Made by a program: the position numbers and the translations under genes
NCBI RefSeq assembly: GCF_014925405.1
Contig: NZ_AQHJ01000033.1
Span: forward strand, 191,041 to 255,040
Reading direction: 5' to 3'
Length of the DNA: 64,000 nucleotides
DNA from: Pseudoalteromonas ulvae UL12
GTDB lineage: Bacteria > Pseudomonadota > Gammaproteobacteria > Enterobacterales > Alteromonadaceae
In this document: positions 18,235 to 27,376 of the stretch, piece by piece
Layout: the number at the start of each line of letters is the position of its first letter
Position numbering within the stretch: position 1 is the stretch's first letter
Notes under the pieces: model-generated
Told to the model about the DNA's origin: nothing
What the model saw: the letters and a program-made list of their open reading frames with translations, nothing else
Databases searched by the model: none

Positions 18235-19290
18235 ATGTTTACAGAAACATTAACGGTCTTTTTTGCTTTTCTTGCATCATATATCGCGATCATTACTATC
18301 AAACCTTTGGCAATAAAAGTTGGCCTTGTTGATGAGCCTTGCAGTCGAAAAAAGCATATCGGGTCAATTCCATTAATCGGTGGAGTAAGTATATTTGCAT
18401 CGGTATTAATATCCGTTTTGATTTTTTTTCCTCTTGATAAGCCTTTAGTTAGCTACCTCGTTTGTGCAGGTGCGATTGTAATGTTGGGTGTGATTGATGA
18501 TTACCGCCAATTAGGTGTGAAGATTCGATTATGTATTCAGACTTTAGTTGCACTTGTAATGATGTGGGGTTCAGATATTTATATCCATAACTTAGGTGAT
18601 TTATTCGCAACAGGTGATATAGACCTTGCTTGGATCGGTATTCCATTCACTATTATTAGCGTTATCGCGGCTATCAATGCATTTAATATGATCGATGGAA
18701 TTGATGGTTTAGCTGGCTCATTAAGTATTTCAACCCTTGTATCTGTATTTTTATTAATGTTGTTTAGCGGTAGCTTTTCTATTACATCGCTTCCTTTGAT
18801 TATTATAGCCACGATAGTTCCTTATCTGGCTTTTAACTTAGGTGTAAAAGGCCATCGGAATAAAAAAATATTTATGGGTGATGCTGGCTCAATGTTTATT
18901 GGCTTGAGCGTGGTGTGGTTTTTGATGGTTTGTACTCAGGGAGAAAGCATTGCTTTTAGACCAGTTACCGCATTATGGATTATTGCAATTCCACTGATGG
19001 ATATGATGGCAATCATAATTCGCCGGTTGCGCAAAGGGCAATCTCCTTTTATGGCTGACCGAGATCATCTACATCATGTCTTTATGCGTATTGGGTTTAG
19101 CCCACGCAGAGCGCTTTCTGTGATTATAATGTTTTCCATGGTGATGAGTGGCATTGGTATTCTCGGTGAGTTGCTGTTGATTCCTGATATAATCATGTTG
19201 AGCTTTTTTGTATTAGTTTTTATCGCGTACTCAGCGTGCATTCAACATTGCTGGAGAGTAGCTCGTTTTTTAAGACGTTACAAAAAATAG
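18235..19290 (+). CDS. wecA: WecA-type undecaprenyl-phosphate N-acetylhexosamine-1-phosphate transferase
   Basis: A 351-residue polytopic membrane enzyme of the WecA/MraY family, which starts lipid-linked glycan synthesis by moving a sugar-1-phosphate (usually GlcNAc-1-P) to undecaprenyl phosphate. Motifs: KKHIGSIPLIGG, GVIDDYRQLG, the catalytic NAFNMIDGIDGLAGS, KIFMGDAGSMFIG and the cytosolic His motif DRDHLHHVFMR. The frame is open for 44 codons upstream, but ATG 18235 gives the family N-terminus; its ribosome-binding site is weak. The stop codon lies in the loop of a hairpin. It is the likely initiator for the polysaccharide built by genes at 31-46 kb. Confidence 0.9.
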   Translation: MFTETLTVFFAFLASYIAIITIKPLAIKVGLVDEPCSRKKHIGSIPLIGGVSIFASVLISVLIFFPLDKPLVSYLVCAGAIVMLGVIDDYRQLGVKIRLCIQTLVALVMMWGSDIYIHNLGDLFATGDIDLAWIGIPFTIISVIAAINAFNMIDGIDGLAGSLSISTLVSVFLLMLFSGSFSITSLPLIIIATIVPYLAFNLGVKGHRNKKIFMGDAGSMFIGLSVVWFLMVCTQGESIAFRPVTALWIIAIPLMDMMAIIIRRLRKGQSPFMADRDHLHHVFMRIGFSPRRALSVIIMFSMVMSGIGILGELLLIPDIIMLSFFVLVFIAYSACIQHCWRVARFLRRYKK

Positions 19291-19302
19291 GTTTTTGTAA
19301 CG
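19276..19302 (+). terminator. Hairpin over the wecA stop codon
   Basis: CGTTACAAAAA and TTTTTGTAACG form a perfect 11-bp stem; the wecA stop codon TAG occupies its 5-base loop. There is no T-run after the stem beyond the T's within it, so it is a weak terminator or a 3'-end stabiliser. Confidence 0.5.
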
Positions 19303-19440
19303 TGCTTTAGCTATAGGTAAGGGCATATATTAAATAGTAGAAACTTGTTTCAATGATTCTTCTCCCATCGACAGCAATTATCAATGTTGATAGTATCAAG
19401 CCCATCGCTTTCAATTCATATTTAAAGATTAATTTGTATT

Positions 19441-19851
19441 ATGAAAAATAAACAAAGTTGTAGGCAGTCAGGTTTTACTATGATGGAACTTCTGATTGTT
19501 ATTGTTATATTGGGATTATTAATGTCTTTGGTTGCGCCAAAGTTCTTTTCAAAATTAAGTTCATCGGAAAGAAAAATAGCTGCGGCACAAATGGCTGCTT
19601 TTGAAACAGCAATCGATACTTATCGATTAGACTTAGGTAAATACCCGACTGAGTTATCGCAATTAAGAAAAAGTGACGAGCCTCGCTGGGATGGCCCATA
19701 TCTACCAAAAGATATACCGCTTGATCCTTGGGGAAATCCTTATATTTACAAAGTCCCAGGCACTGATAATAATCCATACGAGTTAAAATCCTATGGAAGT
19801 GACGGTAAAGAAGGTGGTGCGGATAATAACGCAGATATTATTCATCAATAA
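19441..19851 (+). CDS. gspG: Type II secretion major pseudopilin, GspG-like
   Basis: A 136-residue type IV pilin-like protein. The leader MKNKQSCRQSG is cut before FTMMELLIVIVILGLL, which has the required Glu at +5. The C-terminal part has the GspG features: DTYRLDLGKYPTELSQL, WDGPYLPKDIPLDPWGNPYI and the calcium-site-like LKSYGSDGKEGGADNNADI. It forms the shaft of the periplasmic pseudopilus. It opens the secretion operon and overlaps gspE as TAATG. The 150-base upstream region has no strong promoter match. Confidence 0.93.
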   Translation: MKNKQSCRQSGFTMMELLIVIVILGLLMSLVAPKFFSKLSSSERKIAAAQMAAFETAIDTYRLDLGKYPTELSQLRKSDEPRWDGPYLPKDIPLDPWGNPYIYKVPGTDNNPYELKSYGSDGKEGGADNNADIIHQ

Positions 19852-21497
19852 TGAAAATTCAATCACTACTTCAAGAGCAGTTCAAAGTTCCACCGAATGA
19901 TATTGAACGAGCTTTAAGCTATCAAAAAAAATATGGCGGACGCATAGAGCAAATCTTGGTCAACATGGGGAGTTTACCTGATGACCAAGTCGCCCCATTA
20001 CTCAGTCAGTATCTAGATGTGCCTATTTACAAGCAAAATGTTGATTTTGAACCTATTGAATTATCTGACGAAGACAGAGATTTGTTTATCAGTAATGCTT
20101 GGGTACCAATCAGAGTAATCGAGAATGGTTTTGTCTTTGTTTGTAAAGACCCTCTGAATTTACAAATTAATGAATGGCTAACTCTCCACAATAAAACTTG
20201 TGAATTATTTATAGCTTCAGAAAGTGATATTCAGTTTTTAATAAGCAAATATGAACAATCAGATTTAACAAATTTAGAAGATAACTTTTCGGGAGATGAA
20301 GAAGAGCGACTAAAAGAGCTTGCGACAGAAGCACCTACAGTGAATTTATTGAACTCTTTAATTAGCCGCGCATTGAGACAAGGTGCATCAGATATGCACT
20401 TAGAGCCATTTCAAGGGCGCTATCGAGCACGTTTTAGGATAGATGGTGTGTTGCATGAAGTTGAATCTATTTCTGCGAGAATGCAGTTACCAATAGTCAC
20501 TCGATTAAAAATCTTATCAGGAATGGATATTGCTGAAAAGCGACGCCCGCAAGACGGTAAGATTGAAATGAAAATTGCAAATCAAGAGTTGGATATCCGT
20601 GTGTCTGCGCTTCCTTTAAATGATGGTGAATCAATGGTGATGCGTTTTCTACGAAAAGAAAACGTTCAATATGATATGAGTGTGCTTGGTTTATCGGCTG
20701 ACATTGAATCTATGATAAGAGAGGATATTAAAACGACAGCTGGTGTTGTGCTTTTAACTGGGCCAACAGGCTCAGGTAAAACGACTACACTTTATACTTT
20801 TTTAAATGCCTTAAATAATAACGATGTTAAGATTATCACGCTAGAAGATCCTGTTGAGTACCAACTACCAGGTATTAATCAAGTCCAAGTGAAAAGTGAA
20901 ATAGGCTTTGATTTTTCGGCTGGTTTAAGAAGTATCGTGAGGCAAGATCCTGACATTATTATGCTTGGCGAAATACGTGATAAAGAAACCGCTCAAATTG
21001 CATTGCAGTCAGCATTAACCGGTCATTTAGTGTTCTCTACCGTGCACACTAACGATGCAGCCAGTGCCTATACACGTCTACTTGATTTAGGTGTAGAAGA
21101 ATTTTTACTCAATGCTGCCTTAGTATCTATTGTTGCCCAACGCTTGGCTCGTAAAGTCTGCACACACTGCAGCCAGCCGCATCCTGATCAAGAACACCTT
21201 ATCGCGAAATACGATCTCATTAACTTTGCCAAAAAATTCAATATAGAAAATATTAAATTAAGTAAAGGCGTTGGTTGTAACGCTTGCTCACATACAGGTT
21301 ACAAAGGGCGAATGGCTGTGACTGAGTATCTGCGTTGTGATGATGCAATAAAGGGCATGCCAAAAGATTCTGATTTTATACCCAAAGCTAAAGCACATAA
21401 TAATAGCCTTAACAGACGAACTTTGTTAGAAGATGGTTTGTTTAAGGCTATCTTGGGACATACTACAATTGAAGAAGTTGTAAGGGTTGCAGGTTAA
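19851..21497 (+). CDS. gspE: Type II secretion ATPase, GspE-like
   Basis: A 548-residue cytosolic hexameric ATPase powering pseudopilus assembly. An N-terminal GspE/PilB domain is followed by ASDMHLEP (about 178), Walker A GPTGSGKTTT (about 304), Walker B PDIIMLGEIRD (about 365), the His box LVFSTVHTNDAA and a four-cysteine zinc module (CTHC about 434 and CNAC about 475). The four cysteines are typical of GspE rather than of retraction ATPases. It is coupled to gspG and gspF by TAATG overlaps. Confidence 0.95.
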   Translation: MKIQSLLQEQFKVPPNDIERALSYQKKYGGRIEQILVNMGSLPDDQVAPLLSQYLDVPIYKQNVDFEPIELSDEDRDLFISNAWVPIRVIENGFVFVCKDPLNLQINEWLTLHNKTCELFIASESDIQFLISKYEQSDLTNLEDNFSGDEEERLKELATEAPTVNLLNSLISRALRQGASDMHLEPFQGRYRARFRIDGVLHEVESISARMQLPIVTRLKILSGMDIAEKRRPQDGKIEMKIANQELDIRVSALPLNDGESMVMRFLRKENVQYDMSVLGLSADIESMIREDIKTTAGVVLLTGPTGSGKTTTLYTFLNALNNNDVKIITLEDPVEYQLPGINQVQVKSEIGFDFSAGLRSIVRQDPDIIMLGEIRDKETAQIALQSALTGHLVFSTVHTNDAASAYTRLLDLGVEEFLLNAALVSIVAQRLARKVCTHCSQPHPDQEHLIAKYDLINFAKKFNIENIKLSKGVGCNACSHTGYKGRMAVTEYLRCDDAIKGMPKDSDFIPKAKAHNNSLNRRTLLEDGLFKAILGHTTIEEVVRVAG

Positions 21498-22699
21498 TGC
21501 CGTTATTCATTTATAAGGCATATGATAATTCGGGTGCAAAAGTTGATGGCCAAATAGAAGCAGCAGATCAATCAAATGCAATTCAATTATTAAAAAAGCA
21601 ACACTTATTAGCCTATGAAATAAAAGCCTTTGATGACTCAGGGGTTGGATTGTTTGCTTTTCAGCAAAAAATTAATCTAGCTGATTTAGAGTTCCTAACT
21701 TCTGAGTTGAGTCTCTTACTGGAGTCTGGGGTAAGAATCGACCGTGGTTTAGATATTATTCGTAAAACTAAAGCTAAACCAGCGCTTGCGAAAATGTTGT
21801 CAGAAATCAGTCATGCCATAAAAAAAGGAGCTAGCTTATCAGCTGCTTGTCGTGCTCATCCCGATGTGTTTGATGGCCTGTATTGTAATCTTATTGAATT
21901 AGGTGAAGCATCTGGGAATTTAAGTGAAATTTTTGCTGGCTTGGCTAAAGACCTAAAATTTAAAAGGGAACTGCAGAGAAAAATAATAGGCTCCTTAACT
22001 TATCCCTTGGTTATTTTAAGTGTCTGCTTATTAAGTATATTTTTTATTTTTAATTTTATAATCCCAAAAATGGCTGATATGTTCAGTGATGCTGAATTGC
22101 TACCTTGGTACACTCAAGCCATGTTGTCGATTAGTGCTTGGATGACTGAATATCAGGGGTTACTCATTTTGGCAATGATAGCGCTTGTTGTATTTTCTAT
22201 TTGGCTCTCAAAACAAAGTGGTTTTCAAAAGTGGTGGCAGCGCATTGCATTAACACTTCCTGTCGTGGCCAAAGCAATTATTACTGTTGAGCGAATCCGT
22301 TTTAATAGTGGTTTGAGTTTAATGGTGAAGGCTGGGGTACCTATTGATCAAGCGTTAGAGCTATCAGCAGGCAATATAAAAAATCAATATTTAAATAGAG
22401 AAATGCAAATTGCTCGACAAAAAGTAAAAAGAGGTAATTTATTAACACCGGCATTACAGCAAACCTCTTTATATCCTGCATTTTATATTTCCTTGTTAGA
22501 AGTAGGTGAAGAATCAGGGAATCTTGAGCGTGTGTTTGATGAGATAGCTAATCGTTCACGACAAGATTTTGAGACTTGGACGGATAATATGACCACATTA
22601 ATTGAACCTTTAATGATTTTATTCATGGGAGGTTTCGTTGGTGGGGTGGTGGTAATGATGCTAATGAGCATGGTGTCGATTAATGATATTGGACTCTAA
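21497..22699 (+). CDS. gspF: Type II secretion inner-membrane platform protein, GspF-like
   Basis: A 400-residue polytopic protein with two GspF domains: VSLLLESGVRIDRGLDIIRK-like segment with GASLSAACRAHPDVFDGLYC, and later SGLSLMVKAGVPIDQALELS with LYPAFYISLLEVGEESGNL. There are three membrane helices (about 170-192, 218-238 and 368-392). It forms the rotating core platform with GspE. The stop is overlapped by the frame of the next pseudopilin gene. Confidence 0.95.
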   Translation: MPLFIYKAYDNSGAKVDGQIEAADQSNAIQLLKKQHLLAYEIKAFDDSGVGLFAFQQKINLADLEFLTSELSLLLESGVRIDRGLDIIRKTKAKPALAKMLSEISHAIKKGASLSAACRAHPDVFDGLYCNLIELGEASGNLSEIFAGLAKDLKFKRELQRKIIGSLTYPLVILSVCLLSIFFIFNFIIPKMADMFSDAELLPWYTQAMLSISAWMTEYQGLLILAMIALVVFSIWLSKQSGFQKWWQRIALTLPVVAKAIITVERIRFNSGLSLMVKAGVPIDQALELSAGNIKNQYLNREMQIARQKVKRGNLLTPALQQTSLYPAFYISLLEVGEESGNLERVFDEIANRSRQDFETWTDNMTTLIEPLMILFMGGFVGGVVVMMLMSMVSINDIGL

Positions 22700-22727
22700 G
22701 CGAACTAAATACAAACAAGTCTCTGTA

Positions 22728-23138
22728 ATGACAAAGTGCACTCCTATGTATGGGTTCACATTGCTTGAGCTCGTTGTAGTATTGAGTTTGGTTGGGTTGT
22801 TGTTAACCGTGGTAGCCCCAGTATCGATCAGTACATTAGAAAAATCAGAAGCAAAAACTGAGTTGTTATCAGCTAAAAAGTGGTTGAAACAACTGTCTTA
22901 CCAAGCGTATATTTCTTCAAATACTGTCATTTTGAAACTAAATGACAATCAGGTTAAGGTTTTTTCGGCGAATAATTTAACCACTCCTATCCAAATTAAA
23001 GAGTTTTTGTCTTTGAGTTTTCCACAGCAAACGATATTCATTAACTCTAAAGGTGTCGCTCAACCAACGATACTAGAAGGGCGCTATCGGTCACAAATTT
23101 GGCAGCTAAGCTTAACAGAGCAGATAGCGAATGAATAA
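22728..23138 (+). CDS. gspH: Minor pseudopilin, GspH-like
   Basis: About 136 residues with the prepilin start MTKCTPMYG / FTLLELVVVLSLVGLLLTVV (Glu at +5). The assignment as GspH rests on position (after F, before I and J) and on the central AKTELLSAKKWLKQLSYQA helix followed by strands; the globular domain is too divergent to be sure. The frame is open 15 codons further upstream; ATG 22728 gives a 9-residue leader, normal for prepilins. Confidence 0.75.
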   Translation: MTKCTPMYGFTLLELVVVLSLVGLLLTVVAPVSISTLEKSEAKTELLSAKKWLKQLSYQAYISSNTVILKLNDNQVKVFSANNLTTPIQIKEFLSLSFPQQTIFINSKGVAQPTILEGRYRSQIWQLSLTEQIANE

Positions 23139-23556
23139 ACATCGCGCTTTTACTCTTGTTGAGTTGCTTGTGGCCAGTCTTATCTTGTTTTCCGTCATCA
23201 CTACGGTTTCATTGATTTATCGCGGCGCCTTTATTGCGAGTGAAAAAGCAAATAATCACATGGATATAGTAGGGGTTTTACCTGCGTTACTGAGTGAAAT
23301 TCAGTACCACATTCGAGCACTGCCTTTTGAGCTAAGTCATACCGAAGCTTCAGGGCAAGTGTGGCAGGTTCATTATGAATGGAAAGCGAAAGTTATTGAA
23401 ACTAAAAGTGTCATCGATAACGTATCAAGCCTTGAGTTTGGTGAAAGTAATGCAGTAAAAAAAGAGTTTAAGTTATGGCAAGTTGAACTTGAGCTTAGTC
23501 AAGGGCGCATCGTTCGTGAGTATTTATTCTCTGAAGTGAGCTGGTTAGATGAATAA
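23131..23556 (+). CDS. gspI: Minor pseudopilin, GspI-like
   Basis: 141 residues with a short leader, MNKHRA, then FTLVELLVASLILFSVITTV (Glu at +5). The residue before the cleavage site is Ala rather than the usual Gly, which prepilin peptidases tolerate. The order in the operon and the YRGAFIASEKANNH segment suggest GspI, but GspI and GspJ roles cannot be cleanly separated from sequence alone. It overlaps both neighbours by 8 bases. Confidence 0.7.
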   Translation: MNKHRAFTLVELLVASLILFSVITTVSLIYRGAFIASEKANNHMDIVGVLPALLSEIQYHIRALPFELSHTEASGQVWQVHYEWKAKVIETKSVIDNVSSLEFGESNAVKKEFKLWQVELELSQGRIVREYLFSEVSWLDE

Positions 23557-24223
23557 TAAAGGTTTTACCCTGATAGAGTTATTAATTAGTATTACCTTGT
23601 TATCTTTACTTATGTTTACAGGTAACTACGTTTATAGTCAGTTAGCTTCACGGTGGGACAAAGAGTTAGGTCAGTTTGACAAAACAGCACAGCGTGCTCA
23701 GTCTTTAAATTGGCTGCAACACGCGTTACAAGGCGTCGAGCCTTATATTGTTCGAAATAAGCAGAAAAAACCTGTTTTTCTCTTTATCGGCGCAAATACG
23801 AGTTTGTTAGCCAGTACTAAAAGAGGCATTATTTCAGATAAATACCCTGAATTTTTTCGTATTAGCGCTCTAGAAAATGAAAATAGAAAGTTTGATTTGG
23901 TTTACCAAGCAATAAGCACTAAGGACTTATTGTTACTCACCAGTGATCAAGAAATCGAATTCTCTCATCGCTTAACTTTATTGACAGACTTAGATGAAGT
24001 GAGATTTAGCTATTTTGGTTGGGCGGATCTGGCGGCTAAAACCAGTTTGGATCCTGCAATTAAACCTGCTTGGTTTTCTCGTTATTCTGGCATTGATAAC
24101 CTAATTACACCTGAAAAAATTAAGTTAACTTTAGTAAAAAATGGTCAAGAGCTTAACTTATTTTCAATCTTAGACATAAATGCAAATGATTGGTACAAAC
24201 ATTATATTGAGGTTGGATTTTGA
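23549..24223 (+). CDS. gspJ: Minor pseudopilin, GspJ-like
   Basis: 224 residues: leader MNNKG, then FTLIELLISITLLSLLMF with Glu at +5. The larger globular domain (DKELGQFDKTAQRAQSLNWL, later VRFSYFGWADLAAKT) has the size and W-rich pattern of GspJ, which sits at the pseudopilus tip with GspI and GspK. It overlaps gspI by 8 bases, and its stop overlaps the TTG start of gspK (TTGA). Confidence 0.78.
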   Translation: MNNKGFTLIELLISITLLSLLMFTGNYVYSQLASRWDKELGQFDKTAQRAQSLNWLQHALQGVEPYIVRNKQKKPVFLFIGANTSLLASTKRGIISDKYPEFFRISALENENRKFDLVYQAISTKDLLLLTSDQEIEFSHRLTLLTDLDEVRFSYFGWADLAAKTSLDPAIKPAWFSRYSGIDNLITPEKIKLTLVKNGQELNLFSILDINANDWYKHYIEVGF

Positions 24224-25086
24224 CTATTATCCAGTCTAGAGGCATCGCGTTGGTGCAAGTGTTGATTATTACAGCTGTGTTGTCTGTACTGGCGTTGTAT
24301 TTTAGTCAAACAGCGCGTTTGCAGATATATCAAGCGCGCTCCGCAGTTGAGCACGCCCAAGCAATCATCAATTTACATGATACAGAAGCCAAGCTGTTAT
24401 TTGCATTGTTAACTGAAGATAAAAACCCAAATTTAGAAGCGCAACAGAAAATAAATCACCCTTTTATGATGTGGAATTTTTATGGTGTCCCGTTTGAGTT
24501 CAAAAATGGTATAACCATTACCTTGCAAGATTTACGAGGGGTATTGAATTTACATTACCCGAATTCGCAAAGGTTAAAAGGTTTATTGACCTTCTACGGC
24601 TTAAGTAATTATGATGCTGATTTACTAACAAATAAAATTTTGGATTGGCAAGATACCGATCAGCGCAGTCGTTATGGGCTGGCTGAGCAAGCTTATAGAA
24701 ATGGCGCAGTACAAGATGCCTCTGAATTAATGCATTTAGATATCCCTTCAGAGCTGTTAACTGAGTTATCCAATAATACAACAATTTATAAAAAGGGTGG
24801 GTTTAATCCTATGAACTCACCTGAGTTTTTACTTAGGTCGATTTTAGCGCCTGAAGTCGCTGAACATGTGTTAAGATTACGAAAAAATAAACAACTTACA
24901 CCGCAGTTATTTTCACAATTGACTGGTATTTACGACAGTGAAAAAATTATTTTATACCCCTCTAACATGTTTGTTGCACAAATAAACAGTCAAGTTGGGA
25001 ATGCGAGAGTAATAAAAAAAGTGACGTGGCAATTAGAACCAACCAAAGGTCAACCCGTTAATGTGGCTGCCGTAGAAAATCAATAG
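24220..25086 (+). CDS. gspK: Minor pseudopilin, GspK-like
   Basis: 288 residues starting at TTG. The leader MTIIQSRG is followed by IALVQVLIITAVLSVLALYF. The +5 position is Gln, not Glu, as expected for GspK, the tip pseudopilin that lacks Glu5. The globular part carries the GspK saposin-like pattern LQDLRGVLNLHYPNS, ILDWQDTDQRSRYGLAEQAY and NSPEFLLRSILAPEVAEH. It caps the pseudopilus and may meet the substrate. Confidence 0.88.
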   Translation: MTIIQSRGIALVQVLIITAVLSVLALYFSQTARLQIYQARSAVEHAQAIINLHDTEAKLLFALLTEDKNPNLEAQQKINHPFMMWNFYGVPFEFKNGITITLQDLRGVLNLHYPNSQRLKGLLTFYGLSNYDADLLTNKILDWQDTDQRSRYGLAEQAYRNGAVQDASELMHLDIPSELLTELSNNTTIYKKGGFNPMNSPEFLLRSILAPEVAEHVLRLRKNKQLTPQLFSQLTGIYDSEKIILYPSNMFVAQINSQVGNARVIKKVTWQLEPTKGQPVNVAAVENQ

Positions 25087-25095
25087 AAGAGTGAC

Positions 25096-26241
25096 ATGTT
25101 ACAACATAAGCTTACAACGTGGTTTAAAAAAAGTATTTGTTATTTTGTCAGTTATTATGCCGACAAAACTTATCATTTCGAACTCAATCAGCAAGGGCAA
25201 TTTGTTTTAGTTGATGCGGAACCTAAGGCTAAATCAACGTTAATTCAAATTATAGCGCGTAAGCATTACAGTGAATTTAATCAACGTTTTCCTGTAGATA
25301 ATAAAAAAGAGTTAAACACATTATTAAAGCTGAACGTGTCAAATAATGATAACGTTCAGAGTTATCATTTGGTAACACAAATTGATGCTGGGCAAAGTGA
25401 AGTCAATATGTGGCAAATCAGTACAAATGTCCCAAAGGCCTTCATACAGTTACCTGAATCGTTATTATTAAGTTATATTCTTAACGAAGAAAGTAGCGGT
25501 TGCATTCAAGAGGTCGAGAGTAAACAACCATATTTTGTTGCCCGCTTACAAAATACCACGTATAGCGCACTTAAAAGCCAGCTAATAAATTCAGCCGCGC
25601 GATTTGCTAATACTGTCGGGATCCCACACCAAACAAGTACAGTCATTGCAGAGGGAGCTGATTATATTAAGGCTCTTTTCAGCGGTTTGGCTGCGTTACC
25701 TAAAAACAAATTAGTCGCATTTATTAATCCTGCATCTTTACGAGTTCAAGCCAAAGATCTCAAAAGTCCCAGCAAAGTGATTGCCGCAATGTTACTTGGC
25801 TACCTCACACTGACAAGTGGTTATTTACAATTTACCCATTACCAGTTATCGACCCAAGCTGAAATGCAAAAAGATAAAGTCAATCAGGTGTTTGATTTAC
25901 TTGATAGATATGAAAGCGATAAGCTCACTTTTACTCAGCTGGTTGATTTTACCGAAGCAAAAAGTATTTTATCGCCGGTTTTTTATGTATTGCGAGATTT
26001 ATTTGTTTTAGCGCGATTTGATAATATTCGTTTCGAAAATGAGCGCTTTGTTTTAAGAGGTGATGCTCAGCAAGCGACACAGGTTTTACAAACCGTTGCA
26101 AACAACTCACGTGTTAAGGATGCAAAGTTTGATTTTCCAACGCGAAGTCAACGTGGGCGAGAACAGTTTGTGATTAGTTTTGTGCTCCATAGCCAGCAAG
26201 ATACTCACCAATTAGCCTCATTACAACAAGTGAGTCAGTAA
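25096..26241 (+). CDS. gspL: Type II secretion assembly protein, GspL-like
   Basis: A 381-residue bitopic protein: a cytosolic N-terminal half, one membrane helix (about 227-246, AAMLLGYLTLTSGYLQF), and a periplasmic part with a ferredoxin-like pattern ending near FVISFVLHSQQ. This layout, and its place between gspK and a GspM-like gene, fit GspL, which recruits GspE to the membrane. Primary-sequence similarity is low, so the symbol is positional. Confidence 0.65.
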   Translation: MLQHKLTTWFKKSICYFVSYYADKTYHFELNQQGQFVLVDAEPKAKSTLIQIIARKHYSEFNQRFPVDNKKELNTLLKLNVSNNDNVQSYHLVTQIDAGQSEVNMWQISTNVPKAFIQLPESLLLSYILNEESSGCIQEVESKQPYFVARLQNTTYSALKSQLINSAARFANTVGIPHQTSTVIAEGADYIKALFSGLAALPKNKLVAFINPASLRVQAKDLKSPSKVIAAMLLGYLTLTSGYLQFTHYQLSTQAEMQKDKVNQVFDLLDRYESDKLTFTQLVDFTEAKSILSPVFYVLRDLFVLARFDNIRFENERFVLRGDAQQATQVLQTVANNSRVKDAKFDFPTRSQRGREQFVISFVLHSQQDTHQLASLQQVSQ

Positions 26242-26244
26242 TCT

Positions 26245-26841
26245 ATGTCATCATTCAAAGAGCAAATCGAAAATAACCAACTGTTATTAATAATATTAGC
26301 AGTGTTATTAATTGCGAAGCTATTGGTTGAACCTATTATTAACTGGCAAAATCAACAGTTAGTAGATAATCAAACATTAGCGAAAAAAGTGCATAAAACG
26401 GCTCAGTTACTTAATCAGCAAACTGCACTCCAGAGCGCAGCCGATCAAGTATCAACAGAGCTTGTACAGCTGCAACAGTTTTATTACCCTTACCAAGAAC
26501 AATCTCAATTTCGTTTAACGCAGCAGCAAGCGATTGAAAAGCTCATTGCACAGTCCCATTTATCGTTAACGAATATTGGTTGGCAACCCGCTTTTGTTTT
26601 ACCGAATACACCTTTACTACGTCAGCAGTTGACATTAAATGTAAGTGGTAAATCGATAGACTTTGTCGGATTTATACAGCAACTAGAACGCGTGCAGCCT
26701 TATATTGAAGTCGCTGAGTTTAATGTCAGTTTAAAAGGGCAAAATGACACATCTCTTGGACGAGTGAATGGTAGTCTCAGGCTGATTTATTATGTCCAGC
26801 AAACTCACACGGCTAAACAGCAAGCGCGGGAGGGGGAATGA
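26245..26841 (+). CDS. gspM: Type II secretion assembly protein, GspM-like
   Basis: 198 residues: an N-terminal membrane helix (about 11-29, LLLIILAVLLIAKLLVEPII), a long coiled coil rich in Gln and Leu (about 35-90), and a C-terminal ferredoxin-like domain (LTLNVSGKSIDFVGFIQQLE). The architecture matches GspM/PilO, the partner of GspL. It lies 3 bases after gspL and overlaps the next gene as ATGA. Confidence 0.68.
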   Translation: MSSFKEQIENNQLLLIILAVLLIAKLLVEPIINWQNQQLVDNQTLAKKVHKTAQLLNQQTALQSAADQVSTELVQLQQFYYPYQEQSQFRLTQQQAIEKLIAQSHLSLTNIGWQPAFVLPNTPLLRQQLTLNVSGKSIDFVGFIQQLERVQPYIEVAEFNVSLKGQNDTSLGRVNGSLRLIYYVQQTHTAKQQAREGE

Positions 26842-27344
26842 ATAAGCTAACGTTATGTATTGCGAGTATCTCGGCGCTACTGATTTTGAACGATTTTAAT
26901 CAACGATTTATTTCAACAGATCAACATAAAACCACAACGATCGAGATTGAATTACCTCAGGCGTTGCAAGTTCCTCTATTAAGTCAAGCAAGTTTTGACG
27001 CTTTACAGTTAATGTATGGCTCTTTTCAAAGTGAAGAGACAGAGCAAAATACACAGCCAGGCACTGCCATACCAACAGCAGAGCAACAAGCAGCTCAACA
27101 AGGGCGACTGTTAACTGTATTTGCAGGTGATAATGCACTGACGTTAAAAGCAGTCATTAATGATGCACAACAATACGTACTGATTGCTCAGAAAAATCTA
27201 AAAACAGGTCAGCAAGAGGTCGTCAAGTATGCCAATGGCGCTGAGCTGTCTGGATATGTAATCAGCGTACAATCAAACACTCAAGTTGAACTTACAAATA
27301 ACAATCAACATATCTCATTAATGATGTATAAAGGTGCTGCATAA
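26838..27344 (+). CDS. GspC/XpsN-like periplasmic connector protein
   Basis: 168 residues with an N-terminal hydrophobic segment (LTLCIASISALLIL), a Gln-rich linker and a C-terminal beta-rich domain (LLTVFAGDNALTLKAVI, VVKYANGAELSGYVISVQS, VELTNNNQHISLMMY) resembling the HR domain of GspC or PilP. Such proteins tie the inner-membrane platform to the secretin. Its position immediately before the secretin gene, after L and M, resembles XpsN in the Xanthomonas xps operon. A GGAGG site precedes the ATG. The family call is by architecture and context. Confidence 0.55.
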   Translation: MNKLTLCIASISALLILNDFNQRFISTDQHKTTTIEIELPQALQVPLLSQASFDALQLMYGSFQSEETEQNTQPGTAIPTAEQQAAQQGRLLTVFAGDNALTLKAVINDAQQYVLIAQKNLKTGQQEVVKYANGAELSGYVISVQSNTQVELTNNNQHISLMMYKGAA

Positions 27345-27376
27345 TGGCTCTATTGGCATCGGATTCTGGAAAAAAC

